Assembly: GCF_029211265.1 (NCBI RefSeq)
Contig: NZ_JARGEL010000006.1
Span: 1 to 64,000 of the forward strand
Direction: 5' to 3'
From: Extensimonas soli
GTDB lineage: Bacteria > Pseudomonadota > Gammaproteobacteria > Burkholderiales > Burkholderiaceae_C
DNA length: 64,000 nucleotides
This document shows positions 42,936-51,603 of the stretch, piece by piece. Both the position numbers and the translations under genes were made by a program. The notes beneath the pieces are model-generated. The model was not told the origin of the DNA. It made no database searches and saw nothing but the letters and a program-made list of their open reading frames with translations. The number at the start of each line of letters is the position of its first letter. Positions within the stretch are counted from its first letter, which is position 1.

Positions 42936-44072
42936 TCAGAGGGCCGCCGGTTGCTCCGCCAGGATCGCCTGCACACCGAGCCGCGCGGCCTCGATGGCGC
43001 CGGCGACATAGCCGGGGAATTGGGGAGACCACTCGCTGCCCACGCCCACAAGGCGTGCGCGCCAGTCGCCGTCGGCAATGGTGGCGGGCGGTGGCGATGC
43101 GTGGCCATCGACAGCCTCTTGGTCGCTCGCCGTAGCGGTCAGCTCGTCGAGCGCCCAGTCCTTGATGAACTCCGCCCTGGGCGCAGCCGCTTGGGGCCCA
43201 AACAGCCGTGCGAACTGCGCGCGGCAGTGGCCGATGAGGGCCTCCTGCGCAACGCCTCGTCTGACAACCGCCGGCACCGCGAAGAAGCCGAACAGCGCCG
43301 CACTGCCGCCAGGCATCGAGGCATCGTGAATCTCCCCCAGAGGGCCGCGAGCACTGCGGGCCTCGCCGGAAAGCCCCGCCTCGCGCCAGAACGGCGTGTC
43401 ATAGACCGCCACGTACTTCGCATGCGGCGCCATCCACGTCGCGGTGTGCTGCCATGTGCGGGCTATGGGCGCGGGCAGCGGGGGCGAGAAGGCGATGCTC
43501 TCGTGCGCGAGCCGGGGCGGCACTGCCAGCAGCACCTGCTCGGCGCGAAGCGTGGACAGCGCCCCTGCAGCATCACGGCTCACGACATCGACGTGCCGAC
43601 CTGCCAGCCGCACCGCCTGCACTTTCTGGCCAACGGCGGTTCGTCCAGCATTCAGGCTGCCATGCAGAGCCTCTACGAGCGTAGCCATCCCGCCGCGCAG
43701 CCGCATGGAGGGCGGTGAGGAGCCGTACCCGAAAGTCCGTATCGGCTTCTCGTTGGGCGAGCGCTCAAGCACCATGTCGCCGCTCTCGTGCTGCTCGAAC
43801 CGCTCGAGCCCCAGCGCGCGCACGAGCTGGTCAAGCTCAGGCTGGAACGCCGGCCAATACCACGTCGGCCCCAGGTCGAAGCGGTCCATCCTCGGGGCGG
43901 CCAGGGCGAAGTCTCGACCTTTGGGGCTCAGCGATTGAATCCGCCCACCCAGCGCAGGCCTTGCCTCGAGCAGCACGTAGTCCGTGATGCCGCGCTGCTC
44001 AAGGAGGTACGCCGCGTACACGCCCGCCAGGCCGCCGCCGACGATGGCGACGCGCGTGCTGCAAACCGTCAT
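42936..44072 (-). CDS. FAD-dependent amine oxidase family protein
   Basis: The 378-residue flavoprotein has GGGLAGVYAAYLLEQRG and LLEARPALGGRI (the dinucleotide fold and GG motif of monoamine oxidases), DLGPTWYWP, GGMATLVEALH, and the C-terminal FAD motif SEWSPQFPGYVAGAIEAA. The substrate is not known. It starts inside the stop of the cupin gene (ATGA), so the two are coupled. Confidence 0.85.
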   Translation of the reverse strand: MTVCSTRVAIVGGGLAGVYAAYLLEQRGITDYVLLEARPALGGRIQSLSPKGRDFALAAPRMDRFDLGPTWYWPAFQPELDQLVRALGLERFEQHESGDMVLERSPNEKPIRTFGYGSSPPSMRLRGGMATLVEALHGSLNAGRTAVGQKVQAVRLAGRHVDVVSRDAAGALSTLRAEQVLLAVPPRLAHESIAFSPPLPAPIARTWQHTATWMAPHAKYVAVYDTPFWREAGLSGEARSARGPLGEIHDASMPGGSAALFGFFAVPAVVRRGVAQEALIGHCRAQFARLFGPQAAAPRAEFIKDWALDELTATASDQEAVDGHASPPPATIADGDWRARLVGVGSEWSPQFPGYVAGAIEAARLGVQAILAEQPAAL

Positions 44073-44830
44073 GTCGCTGCCCCCTGCACTGGCAGCCTGT
44101 CGGACTTTGGAATCGGCGGCGAATCCGGCAAAAACGGGCCTCGCTGGGGCCCATTCTCGCTATCGACGCCCAAAGTCCGACAGGCTGCTGGGACGGTCTT
44201 CACGTACACCGTGGCGCCCTCGTCACCGGCTTGCAGCGACGGGCAGAGCCCCGCCGGAAACCGAAGCCAGGAGCCACTGTCGTAGCGCTGGCCTGCGTTG
44301 AGCAGCGCCCCCTGCAGCACCAGCAGCTCCATGCTCGCCGTCCTCGCGGCAGGCATCGGTTGACGGTGCTGGAGCCGCTGGAGCCAGACGGATTCGAACT
44401 CGTCGCTGTATAAGCTGCAGATCGCGCCGCCCTGTACCTGCGACCAGCGGGCTGGATCGTTGGTATCGACGCGCAGCGCTGTCGTCTCGGACGGCTGCAT
44501 CTGGCAGAGCTTCACGAAAATGACCGCGCCTTCGGCGCTCGAAGGCCGATGCGCTGAACCTGGTGGATTGCGCAGGTACCACCCTGCGGGGTAGTCCTGC
44601 GTCTCGTCCGAGAACGTGCCGGACAGAACCAGAATCTCCTCGCCGCCAGGGTGCTGGTGGCGAGGAAAGCTCGACTGCGGCGCGTATCGCACGATGCTCG
44701 TGGCCCGCGCCACTTCTGCGCCCACACGGTCGAGCATCACGCGCTCGACCCCGGCCTGGGGGGAAGGATGCCACTGGTAGGTGGCGGGCGTGACGATGGC
44801 CGGAAGGGAAAAATCGGCGTTGACGTACAT
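44069..44830 (-). CDS. Double-cupin (ChrR-like) protein with a MITE-encoded insert
   Basis: This 253-residue protein carries two cupin repeats: SIVRYAPQSSFPRHQHPGGEEILVLSG (short form RHQHPGGEEILVLSG, a complete metal-binding motif) and a weaker second one (MELLVLQGALL...). It resembles the cupin domain of ChrR-type anti-sigma factors without the zinc domain. Near the C terminus, 33 codons come from MITE copy C (44093-44187 plus duplication); the native tail would read KTVPVQGAAT. ATG 44830 is the family-like start. Confidence 0.8.
   Translation of the reverse strand: MYVNADFSLPAIVTPATYQWHPSPQAGVERVMLDRVGAEVARATSIVRYAPQSSFPRHQHPGGEEILVLSGTFSDETQDYPAGWYLRNPPGSAHRPSSAEGAVIFVKLCQMQPSETTALRVDTNDPARWSQVQGGAICSLYSDEFESVWLQRLQHRQPMPAARTASMELLVLQGALLNAGQRYDSGSWLRFPAGLCPSLQAGDEGATVYVKTVPAACRTLGVDSENGPQRGPFLPDSPPIPKSDRLPVQGAAT
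44093..44187. repeat. 95-bp deleted MITE, copy C, within the cupin gene
   Basis: It has the same ends as the 161-bp element and CTGG duplications at 44089-44092 and 44188-44191. Compared with copies A and B it lacks 66 internal bases (22 codons). Net insertion is 99 bp, so the cupin frame is preserved and the stop/start overlap with the amine oxidase remains intact. Confidence 0.9.
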
Positions 44831-44851
44831 ATTCTGCTCAAACGGGGTGAA

Positions 44852-44885
44852 CCCGGATTGTCCATGCGGCGGCGCTGCGCACCCG
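44852..44885 (+). repeat. Single arm of the TTGAACCCAGATTGTCCAT repeat
   Basis: gtgaacccggattgtccatg followed by cggcggcgctgcgc is a slightly diverged left arm, located upstream of the cupin gene. The 44831-45006 gap otherwise shows nothing definite. Confidence 0.6.
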
Positions 44886-45006
44886 ACCACGCCCACCGCC
44901 CGAACGCGGGCTGAAAGCTGAAAAATTGCCGTCACGGGCCCTGTGCGAACATGGGGCGGGTTTTGCACCGGGGTGGTCCCCGCAACCCACAACAAAGGAC
45001 GTGCAC

Positions 45007-45231
45007 ATGAGCGCAAGCCAAGTCAGCGCCCTGCTCGCAGGTCTGGCGGCCCTGCTGGTGGGGCTCAGGGCGATCTTCAGCCAAAAAATCTCTATCGACT
45101 GGGATCACCACGACGAGCCCAACCACTGGGTGTACGGTTGGCGCGCAGTTGCCGTGGGCTGTCTGTGTGTGCTGGGCGCATGCTTGGCATTTGCCGCAGC
45201 CGCCGGCAAGTTTGTGTTTTTGGAAAACTGA
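45007..45231 (+). CDS. Small membrane protein of unknown function
   Basis: The 74-residue protein has two hydrophobic segments (VSALLAGLAALLVGLRAIF and VAVGCLCVLGACLAFAAA) flanking a charged, histidine-containing loop (SIDWDHHDEPNHWVYGW). AAAGGA precedes the ATG. I do not recognise the family. The next gene follows by 29 bp. Confidence 0.6.
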   Translation: MSASQVSALLAGLAALLVGLRAIFSQKISIDWDHHDEPNHWVYGWRAVAVGCLCVLGACLAFAAAAGKFVFLEN

Positions 45232-45260
45232 CCGCAACGGCGGGATGGGAGGGTTTTGCC

Positions 45261-45557
45261 ATGAATAGTCCCTGGCCTTTCGACCAAAACCAAGACACCG
45301 CAGCCATCACCACGCGCCAGGTGCTGCGTGAGGGCTTGCCGGTACTGAGGGTGGTGCACTACGACGACGACCATTCCTGGGCGTTCACCTGCGGCACGAC
45401 GGACGATCCGGCCGATGGCTTGGTGGTCGGCATGGGCTGCATGGTGGAGCTCGACCCGACGCTGTACGACATCGCCGACCTGCCCCCCGGCTGGAGCGCC
45501 TGGCGCGAGCAGGTGGGCGGCGATTGGAGCATCTACCGCACGGACGATGACGCGTGA
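45261..45557 (+). CDS. Small DUF2185/Imm33-like protein
   Basis: The 98-residue soluble acidic protein has [16 protein letters not shown] and [20 protein letters not shown], resembling the DUF2185 (Imm33-type) fold known from immunity proteins and unrelated small proteins. GGGAGGG lies before the ATG. No toxin gene is adjacent, so an immunity function is not supported by context. Confidence 0.55.
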   Translation: MNSPWPFDQNQDTAAITTRQVLREGLPVLRVVHYDDDHSWAFTCGTTDDPADGLVVGMGCMVELDPTLYDIADLPPGWSAWREQVGGDWSIYRTDDDA

Positions 45558-45620
45558 CTGCAGGGGCATGCAGCCCCCGCGCTGAAATTCTGCGCGCCTT
45601 GCGCTATTCTGCGGCGCCCT

Positions 45621-45640
45621 CAGGCAGGCAGGCAGGCAGG
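45621..45640 (+). repeat. Tetranucleotide tandem repeat (CAGG)x5
   Basis: Five units of cagg lie in the 179-bp gap ahead of the molybdenum hydroxylase genes, about 100 bp from the first start codon. Length variation there could alter expression, but no evidence exists. No gene is seen in this gap. Confidence 0.7.
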
Positions 45641-45736
45641 CCTTGCAGGCCGCCCGCCATGCGGTGCGGCTGCGCGGGCTGTGCCGCGCTGTGCTTTGGT
45701 CTTTGCTTTGATTACCCCCTCTCGGAGTCCCTCACC

Positions 45737-46195
<459 letters not shown>

Positions 46196-46212
46196 TGCAG
46201 CAGGAGGACACC

Positions 46213-48429
46213 ATGCCCGACACCACCATCCACAACCTGAGCCGCCGCCGCTTCGTGCAGGGCGCCGCCGCGGGCCTCACGCTGGGCTTCAGCCTGCCGG
46301 CCGCGCTCGCCGCAGGCGCTCCCAAGGCAATAGCTGCCAGCGCAGGTGCAGCAAGCGCTGGAGCCACTTTTGAGCCTAATGCCTTCGTGCGCATTGGCAG
46401 CGACGACACGGTCACCGTGATCTCCAAACACCTGGAGATGGGCCAGGGCACCTACACGGGGCTCGCGACCATCCTGGCCGACGAGCTCGACGCCGACTGG
46501 GCCACGGTGCGCGTCGAGGGCGCGCCCGCCGACGCCAAGCGCTACAACAACCTGCTGTGGGGCCCGGCGCAGGGCACGGGCGGCAGCACGGCCATGGCCA
46601 ACTCGTGGGAGCAGATGCGCAAGGCCGGCGCCACGGCGCGCGCCATGCTCGTGGCCGCCGCCGCGCGCCAGTGGCAAGTGCCGGCCGAGCAGATTCAAGT
46701 GCGCCAGGGCGTGGTGAGCCACCCCGCGAGCGGCCGCAAGGCGCGCTTTGGCCAGCTCGCGCAGGCGGCAGCGGCCGAGGCCGTGCCGGCCAATGTGCGC
46801 CTCAAAGACCCCAAAGATTTCACGCTCATCGGCAAGGTCGCGCCGCGCAAGGACACGGCCGAAAAAGTCAACGGCAAGGCGCGCTTCACGCAGGACGTGC
46901 ACCTGCCCGGCATGCTCGTGGCCGTGGTCGCGCACCCGCCGCGCTTTGGCGCCACCGTGAAGTCGTTGGACGCGAGCCGCGCCAAGGCCGTCAAGGGCGT
47001 GGTCGATGTGGTGCAGATTCCGCAGGGCGTGGCGGTGCTCGCGCGCGACACCTGGAGCGCCAAGAAAGGGCGCGACGCGCTCTCGGTCACCTGGGACGAA
47101 AGCGCGGCCTTCAAGCTCGGCAGCGAGGAGATTCTGGCGCGCTACCGCGAGCTCGCCAAGCAGCCCGGCGCCGTGGCGCGCAGCGAAGGCCAGGTCGAGC
47201 CCGCGCTCGCCCAGGCCGCCAAGGTGCTGACGGCCGAGTTCGATTTTCCCTACCTCGCGCACGCGGCCATGGAGCCCATGAACTGCGTGGTGCAGTTCGA
47301 CGGCCAGCAATGCGAGGTGTGGAACGGCGAGCAGATGCACACGGGCGACCAGTACGCGCTCGCGGCGCTGTTCGGCATCCCGCCCGAAAAGGTCGTCATC
47401 CACATGCTCTACGCGGGCGGCAGCTTTGGCCGGCGCGCGAGCAAGAGCGCCGACTACGTGCTTGAGGCCGCGCAGATCGTCAAGGCCACGGGCGGGCGCG
47501 CGCCCGTCAAAATGGTCTGGCTGCGTGAGGACGACATGCGCGCCGCCTACTACCGGCCGCTGAACCACCACCGCCTCGAAGCGGCGCTCGACGCGCAGGG
47601 GCGCCTCGTGGGCTGGCGGCACCGGCTCGTGGGCCAGTCCATCATGAAGGGCTCGGCCATGGAGCCCATGATGGTCAAGAACGGCATCGACGCGACCTCG
47701 GTCGAGGGCGCCTCCAGCCTGCCCTACGCGATCCCGAACCTGCAGGTAGAGCTGCACACGCCCGAGGACATTCCCGTGCCGGTGCTGTGGTGGCGCTCGG
47801 TGGGCTCCACGCACACGGCGTATTCGACCGAGGTCTTCCTCGACCAGGTGGCCAAGGCCGCGGGCAAAGACCCGGTGGCGCTGCGCCTGGAGCTGCTCTC
47901 CGCGCATCCGCGCCACGCGGGCGTGCTCAAGCTCGCCGCCGACAAAGCCGGCTGGGGCCAGCCGCTTGCCCCGGGCAAGGACGGCGCGCGCCGCGGACGT
48001 GGCGTGGCCGTGCACGAGTCCTTCCGCTCTTACGTGGCGCAGGTGGTCGAAGTCACGGTGGCCAAGGACGGCAGCGTGAAGGTCGACCGCGTGGTCTGCG
48101 CGGTCGATTGCGGCGTGGCGATCAACCCCGACAACGTGCGTTCGCAGGTCGAGGGCGGCATAGGCTTTGCCTTGTCGGCCGCGCTGTACGGCGAGATCAC
48201 GCTCAAGGAAGGGCGCGTGGAGCAGGGCAACTTCGACCAGTACCCGATTTTGCGCATCAACGAAATGCCCAAGGTCGAAACCTACATCGTGCCCTCGGCC
48301 GAAGCACCCACCGGCATGGGCGAGCCGCCTGTGCCACCGCTCGCGCCCGCCCTCGCCAACGCCATCGCCGCAGCCACAGGCAAGTGGCTCACGCGCCTGC
48401 CGCTGCGCACGGGCGAGCTGGCGGCTTGA
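46213..48429 (+). CDS. Molybdopterin-binding subunit of a molybdenum hydroxylase (IorB-like)
   Basis: The 738-residue large subunit has a twin-arginine signal ([13 protein letters not shown]), consistent with export of the folded cofactor enzyme. Cofactor-binding blocks include [55 protein letters not shown], and the C-terminal [18 protein letters not shown] with the active Glu. A c-type cytochrome subunit is absent. Between signal and mature part, residues about 39-56 appear to derive from a small palindromic repeat. The substrate (aldehyde or N-heterocycle) is unknown. AGGAGG precedes ATG 46213. Confidence 0.88.
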   Translation: MPDTTIHNLSRRRFVQGAAAGLTLGFSLPAALAAGAPKAIAASAGAASAGATFEPNAFVRIGSDDTVTVISKHLEMGQGTYTGLATILADELDADWATVRVEGAPADAKRYNNLLWGPAQGTGGSTAMANSWEQMRKAGATARAMLVAAAARQWQVPAEQIQVRQGVVSHPASGRKARFGQLAQAAAAEAVPANVRLKDPKDFTLIGKVAPRKDTAEKVNGKARFTQDVHLPGMLVAVVAHPPRFGATVKSLDASRAKAVKGVVDVVQIPQGVAVLARDTWSAKKGRDALSVTWDESAAFKLGSEEILARYRELAKQPGAVARSEGQVEPALAQAAKVLTAEFDFPYLAHAAMEPMNCVVQFDGQQCEVWNGEQMHTGDQYALAALFGIPPEKVVIHMLYAGGSFGRRASKSADYVLEAAQIVKATGGRAPVKMVWLREDDMRAAYYRPLNHHRLEAALDAQGRLVGWRHRLVGQSIMKGSAMEPMMVKNGIDATSVEGASSLPYAIPNLQVELHTPEDIPVPVLWWRSVGSTHTAYSTEVFLDQVAKAAGKDPVALRLELLSAHPRHAGVLKLAADKAGWGQPLAPGKDGARRGRGVAVHESFRSYVAQVVEVTVAKDGSVKVDRVVCAVDCGVAINPDNVRSQVEGGIGFALSAALYGEITLKEGRVEQGNFDQYPILRINEMPKVETYIVPSAEAPTGMGEPPVPPLAPALANAIAAATGKWLTRLPLRTGELAA
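46327..46380 (+). repeat. Comamonadaceae palindromic repeat inside the IorB-like gene
   Basis: aatagctgccagcgcaggtg, then cagcaagcgctggagccact with ttttgagcc matches the AGCTGCCAGCGC...GCGCTGG core and flank of the family. It is in frame and encodes [17 protein letters not shown] at the junction of the Tat signal and the mature domain, where extra residues are tolerated. Confidence 0.5.
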
Positions 48430-48497
48430 TGTGACGCGGTTGATGCGGATGCGGTGTCTTGGCGGCTCGGGCGGCGTCGCTCCGCCCAGCGCGCACC

Positions 48498-49121
48498 ATG
48501 CCTGAGCCAGCGCCCCAGGCCGCAGGCGGCACCATCGCCGGCGTGCTGCTCGCGGCCGGCATGGGGCGGCGCTTTGGCGGCGACAAGCTGCTGCACCCCC
48601 TGCTTGACGGCCAGCCGATCGCGCAGGCCGCGGCGCGCGCGCTGGTCGCCGCGCTCGCGCCGGTGGGCGGCAGCTGCGTCGCCGTGGTGCGCCCCGGCCA
48701 GAGCGCGCTCGCGGATTTGCTGGCCGAAGCGGGCTGCACCCTCGTCGAATGCCCCGAGGCCGCGCACGGCATGGGCCACAGCCTGGCCTGCGGCGTGCGC
48801 GCAACGCCGCAGGCGTGCGGCTGGCTCGTCGCGCTCGCCGACATGCCGCGCATCGCCCCCCCGAGCTACGCCGCCGTGCGCGACGCGCTGCTGCAAGGCG
48901 ACGCACGCACCATCGCCGCACCGAGCTGGCAGGGGCAGCGCGGGCACCCGGTGGGCTTCGGGCGCCATTGGTTCGAGGCGCTGAGCCGCCTGCAAGGCGA
49001 CGAGGGTGCACGCGCCGTGCTCGCTGCTGCGCGCGGCGCGATCACGCTGTGCCCGGTGAACGACGCGGGGGTGTTGCAGGATGTCGATCGTCCTGAGGAT
49101 TTGGCAGATTTGGGGCGGTAG
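48498..49121 (+). CDS. MocA-like molybdenum cofactor nucleotidyltransferase
   Basis: This 207-residue GT-A-fold protein has GVLLAAGMGRRFGGDKLLHPL (motif LAAGMGRRFGGDK), a DMP site in LVALADMPRIAPPSY, and GQRGHPVGFGRHW. MocA adds CMP to the molybdopterin cofactor for hydroxylases of the xanthine dehydrogenase family, which fits the upstream IorAB-like genes. ATG 48498 lies 68 bp after the large subunit. Confidence 0.85.
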   Translation: MPEPAPQAAGGTIAGVLLAAGMGRRFGGDKLLHPLLDGQPIAQAAARALVAALAPVGGSCVAVVRPGQSALADLLAEAGCTLVECPEAAHGMGHSLACGVRATPQACGWLVALADMPRIAPPSYAAVRDALLQGDARTIAAPSWQGQRGHPVGFGRHWFEALSRLQGDEGARAVLAAARGAITLCPVNDAGVLQDVDRPEDLADLGR

Positions 49122-49199
49122 TGGGATGCGCCTGAAATTGTGAAATGGGGGGCAGCTTCCCATTTCGGGCGCAGGTGATGGGGCGCGGGGAGGATGCCG

Positions 49200-49460
49200 G
49201 GATGTGCGCCCGGCGGCGCACCTTCTTTTCTTGTCTCGCCAAGAAAAGAAGGCAAAAGAAGGCGACCCTGCTGCCTGCGTCCCTGCCCGCCTCGGGGCGG
49301 TCAGGGCAACCTGCGGTGCTCACGCCCGGCGGGGTCGCGCGAAACTCGCTGCGCTCAAACAATCGCGCGCCCTTTTCCCGCCGGGCGCTGCGCTCCTCGG
49401 CGCAGGCAGAAGGGCGGGGGACACCATACGGGCCTTCGCTGCGCTCGGCCTTTGGGGTTT
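49200..49460 (-). repeat. Dispersed ~260-bp repeat, copy 2
   Basis: Inverted copy of 176-452. It has the same hairpin (ccttcttttcttg / caagaaaagaagg, 49221-49252) and GTGCGCC/GGCGCAC palindrome. It lies between the MocA-like gene and the integron cassettes. The open frames inside it have no family resemblance and are not annotated as genes; 49461-49645 shows no gene either. Confidence 0.8.
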
Positions 49461-49645
49461 GGCCTTGGCAGAGAATTGAAGTTTGACCCCAGCCGGATGC
49501 GCTCACGGAGTTGGTCGAGCAAGCGGATGGGCGAGAAGCGAGTGTGCCGGGTTTCATGCCTGATTTATGCCTGTAAATGCGTACAGTATCAAGTGCGTAA
49601 CTCGTTGATGTAGAACAACTTTCAGAAAGATTCTGTGCCAAGAAT

Positions 49646-49699
49646 ATCCCGCACTGCCCAGCTTATCCGGCAGTATCTGCGGGATACATTACGTTAGAG
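49646..49699 (+). other. attC-like recombination site at the head of the cassette array
   Basis: atcccgca and tgcgggat, with an inner ctgcc / ggcag pair, form a foldable stem ending in the core GTTAGAG (49693-49699), the GTTRRRY pattern cut by integron integrases. I could not identify the complementary RYYYAAC box upstream, so it may be a truncated attC or an attI remnant. Confidence 0.55.
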
Positions 49700-49724
49700 C
49701 CGACCATTTTTTATGGATACCTAG

Positions 49725-50153
49725 ATGTCACGCAAGAAGATTCCGAACATACCTTTATCTAAACGCTTATCTGGCTTCCAAGCTCCGATCGGCGGCCTTG
49801 GCCTCATATTCTGGATCGGTGCCTTCCAAGCTGCCACGTGGGCACACTCCGAAAGTCATCTCATGCTGGCTAATGTGTTATCTGGTTACATCATGGGTTT
49901 CGGAACTGCCTTTGCTGGCTGGGTCTTTGTGCACCTTTGGAATGGCAAAGCTGAGCGCTTCATCGAACCAAATGGACTTCTTCGTTGGCTATCAATCGTC
50001 ACGGTCGGCACAATCTTTCTGTTTGGCCTTGCTGGCCTTGCAATCGACCTGTACGGGGATACCGATGGTTGGTTTAACACCCTCTTCTGGATTGGCGGTG
50101 GCGTCATGAGTTTGTGTACAGGTCCGACCATCGACTCGGCTGATGGTCTCTAA
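49725..50153 (+). CDS. Cassette gene: small membrane protein of unknown function
   Basis: The 142-residue protein has four hydrophobic segments (GGLGLIFWIGAFQAATW, LSGYIMGFGTAFAGWVFVHLW, WLSIVTVGTIFLFGLAGLAI, WFNTLFWIGGGVMSL). I do not recognise the family. Codon use is clearly more AT-rich than flanking chromosomal genes. The start lies 25 bp after the upstream core site and its TAA stop is part of the attC at 50148-50205, which is the layout of an integron cassette. Confidence 0.7.
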   Translation: MSRKKIPNIPLSKRLSGFQAPIGGLGLIFWIGAFQAATWAHSESHLMLANVLSGYIMGFGTAFAGWVFVHLWNGKAERFIEPNGLLRWLSIVTVGTIFLFGLAGLAIDLYGDTDGWFNTLFWIGGGVMSLCTGPTIDSADGL

Positions 50154-50205
50154 CCTTTCATTCAAGCGGGACGCCTAGCGGCGCCCCTTAATTCAAACGT
50201 TATGC
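50148..50205 (+). other. attC site 1
   Basis: This 58-bp imperfect palindrome runs from CTCTAAC to GTTATGC, with inner arms aagcgggacgcc and ggcgcccctt. Length and boxes fit the attC class. It ends the first cassette and starts the TIR cassette. Confidence 0.75.
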
Positions 50206-50225
50206 CTATAAAAAGGAATATCCGC

Positions 50226-50987
50226 ATGCCAAATAAGAAACTGGTGTTTATCAGCCATATAACCGAGGAAAGTGAACTCGCCAAGATTTTGTCCGAGGAA
50301 ATCAAATCTTCATTTCTCGGCCTACTCGATACGTTCGTTTCGTCCGACGGTGAAAGTCTTCCTGCCGGCGGCAGGTGGCTAGATTCAATTGATACAGCGC
50401 TTACAAACTCCGCCATTCAGATATCACTGTGCAGTCCGCAATCAATAAAACGCCCATGGATCAACTTTGAAGCAGGCGCCTCATGGATCAGGAGAATTCC
50501 TGTCGTGCCTTTGTGCCACTCAGGGTTATCCAAAAGCGGATTACCGATCCCGCTGGTTATGCTGCAAGGTGCCGACCTAGATAGCGCTGAAGACCTGAAG
50601 GTTGTCTTTGCAGAACTCACGAAGGTCTTGGGCGCCGCAAAGACACCTGAAATTAACTACGGCAATCTCATAGCCAAATGCAAAGCGTTCATCGAAACCT
50701 ACACCTATTTCAACAAGGTTCGCGAGGCCGTATACAAGGCGTGCAACGCTGATCAACAACTCAAAGATTTTTTCTTCTCGGGAAAGATCCAAAGCATCCC
50801 GGTCGCAATTCAAGATTACCTGTTCGTACATCTGGCCCCGGCTCTTGATGAACTCAAGGGTTTTGGCTTGGTGAGCTATTCGTTCAATGGCACGACAATG
50901 AATGCTGACGGCCTATTCAGGCGCGGAAACATTACGCTGACTGACAAGTACCTAAATGAAATTCTCCCGCGCCTTAAACAAGCATAA
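50226..50987 (+). CDS. Cassette gene: TIR-like domain protein
   Basis: The 253-residue protein begins with a TIR/SEFIR-like domain: KKLVFISHITEESELAKILSEEI (motif LVFISHITEES), DTFVSSDGESLPAGGRWLDSI, SAIQISLCSPQSIKRPW and NFEAGASWIRRIPVVPLC, where the Glu fits the NADase position. A helical C-terminal region (about 150-253) has no family I know. TIR proteins often deplete NAD in antiphage defence. ATG 50226 has AAAAAGGAA upstream; ATG 50202 would start inside the attC core. AT-rich composition marks it as foreign. Confidence 0.78.
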   Translation: MPNKKLVFISHITEESELAKILSEEIKSSFLGLLDTFVSSDGESLPAGGRWLDSIDTALTNSAIQISLCSPQSIKRPWINFEAGASWIRRIPVVPLCHSGLSKSGLPIPLVMLQGADLDSAEDLKVVFAELTKVLGAAKTPEINYGNLIAKCKAFIETYTYFNKVREAVYKACNADQQLKDFFFSGKIQSIPVAIQDYLFVHLAPALDELKGFGLVSYSFNGTTMNADGLFRRGNITLTDKYLNEILPRLKQA

Positions 50988-51050
50988 CCATGCGGTCCAC
51001 CGGACGCTGCGCGATAAAGCCGCGCAGCGCCGGTGACCTCCACGTTAGGC
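50982..51050 (+). other. attC site 2
   Basis: This 69-bp palindrome runs from GCATAAC to GTTAGGC, with central arms gcgctg-type pairs (gacgctgcgcg / cgcgcagcgcc). It overlaps the TAA stop of the TIR gene, as is usual for cassettes. Confidence 0.8.
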
Positions 51051-51055
51051 GGCAC

Positions 51056-51487
51056 ATGCAACCCGTAGCAACGTTTGAAAGCCTGTTGCGCGCTTCCGCA
51101 TTCGTATTGGTTTCGGCTAGCGCGCTCAGCGGGTGCAGCGGGGAGACGGTCTACACGCATATTCAGCAGGAAGATGGTCTTGCGATGAAGGCCCCGATAA
51201 CTTTCACTGTGCGAATCCGCCTCGACGTCAAGAACAAGGTCGTAACCTGGATGCAGGACGCCGAAGATGCCAATGGAGTCGCGAGCAGACAAATACGAAC
51301 TTATGGTGACTTTCCAGACTCCACTTGCGAAGTATTCGACGACAAAAATTGGAAGTGCGAAATTCGTGGATCAGATGGGACTGTTTTAGAAAGCCCGGAG
51401 ATGAAGGACGGCGTCCTCTCTCGCTTTTACTGGACACAGACGCAGAAGTTCAAACGTCGTTGGCGTCTGTTCAACTACAACCTCTAA
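51056..51487 (+). CDS. Cassette gene: putative lipoprotein
   Basis: The 143-residue protein has an N-terminal signal with lipobox SALSGC-S near residue 27, then a soluble domain with ITFTVRIRLDVKNKVVTWMQ and two cysteines (STCEVF, WKCEIR) that may form a disulfide. I do not recognise the family. The start lies 5 bp after the attC core, so translation begins almost at the cassette edge. Confidence 0.7.
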   Translation: MQPVATFESLLRASAFVLVSASALSGCSGETVYTHIQQEDGLAMKAPITFTVRIRLDVKNKVVTWMQDAEDANGVASRQIRTYGDFPDSTCEVFDDKNWKCEIRGSDGTVLESPEMKDGVLSRFYWTQTQKFKRRWRLFNYNL

Positions 51488-51524
51488 GCATGCTTCGCCA
51501 AGGCAATTCGCTGTGCGCCATGCG

Positions 51525-51602
51525 GCTTAACCTCTCTATCGAGAGGGCGTCTTGCGGCTGGCTTCGCCATCTGCGAGTCGCCCCTCATGTCAAACGTTAT
51601 AT
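51525..51602 (+). other. attC site 3 (end of array)
   Basis: This 78-bp imperfect palindrome runs from GCTTAAC to GTTATAT, with arms gagagggcgtc / gagtcgcccctc. It closes the cassette run, only 1-2 bp from the stop of the minus-strand aminotransferase gene. Confidence 0.7.
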
Positions 51603-51603
51603 C

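Noticed and set aside
45261-45557. Immunity gene of a toxin system
   Set aside because: The fold resembles Imm33/DUF2185, but no toxin, secretion or polymorphic-toxin gene lies nearby.
50148-51602. Hairpins after the cassette genes as ordinary terminators
   Set aside because: Each ends in a GTTRRRY-like core, overlaps the stop codon region and lacks U-runs; attC sites explain them better.
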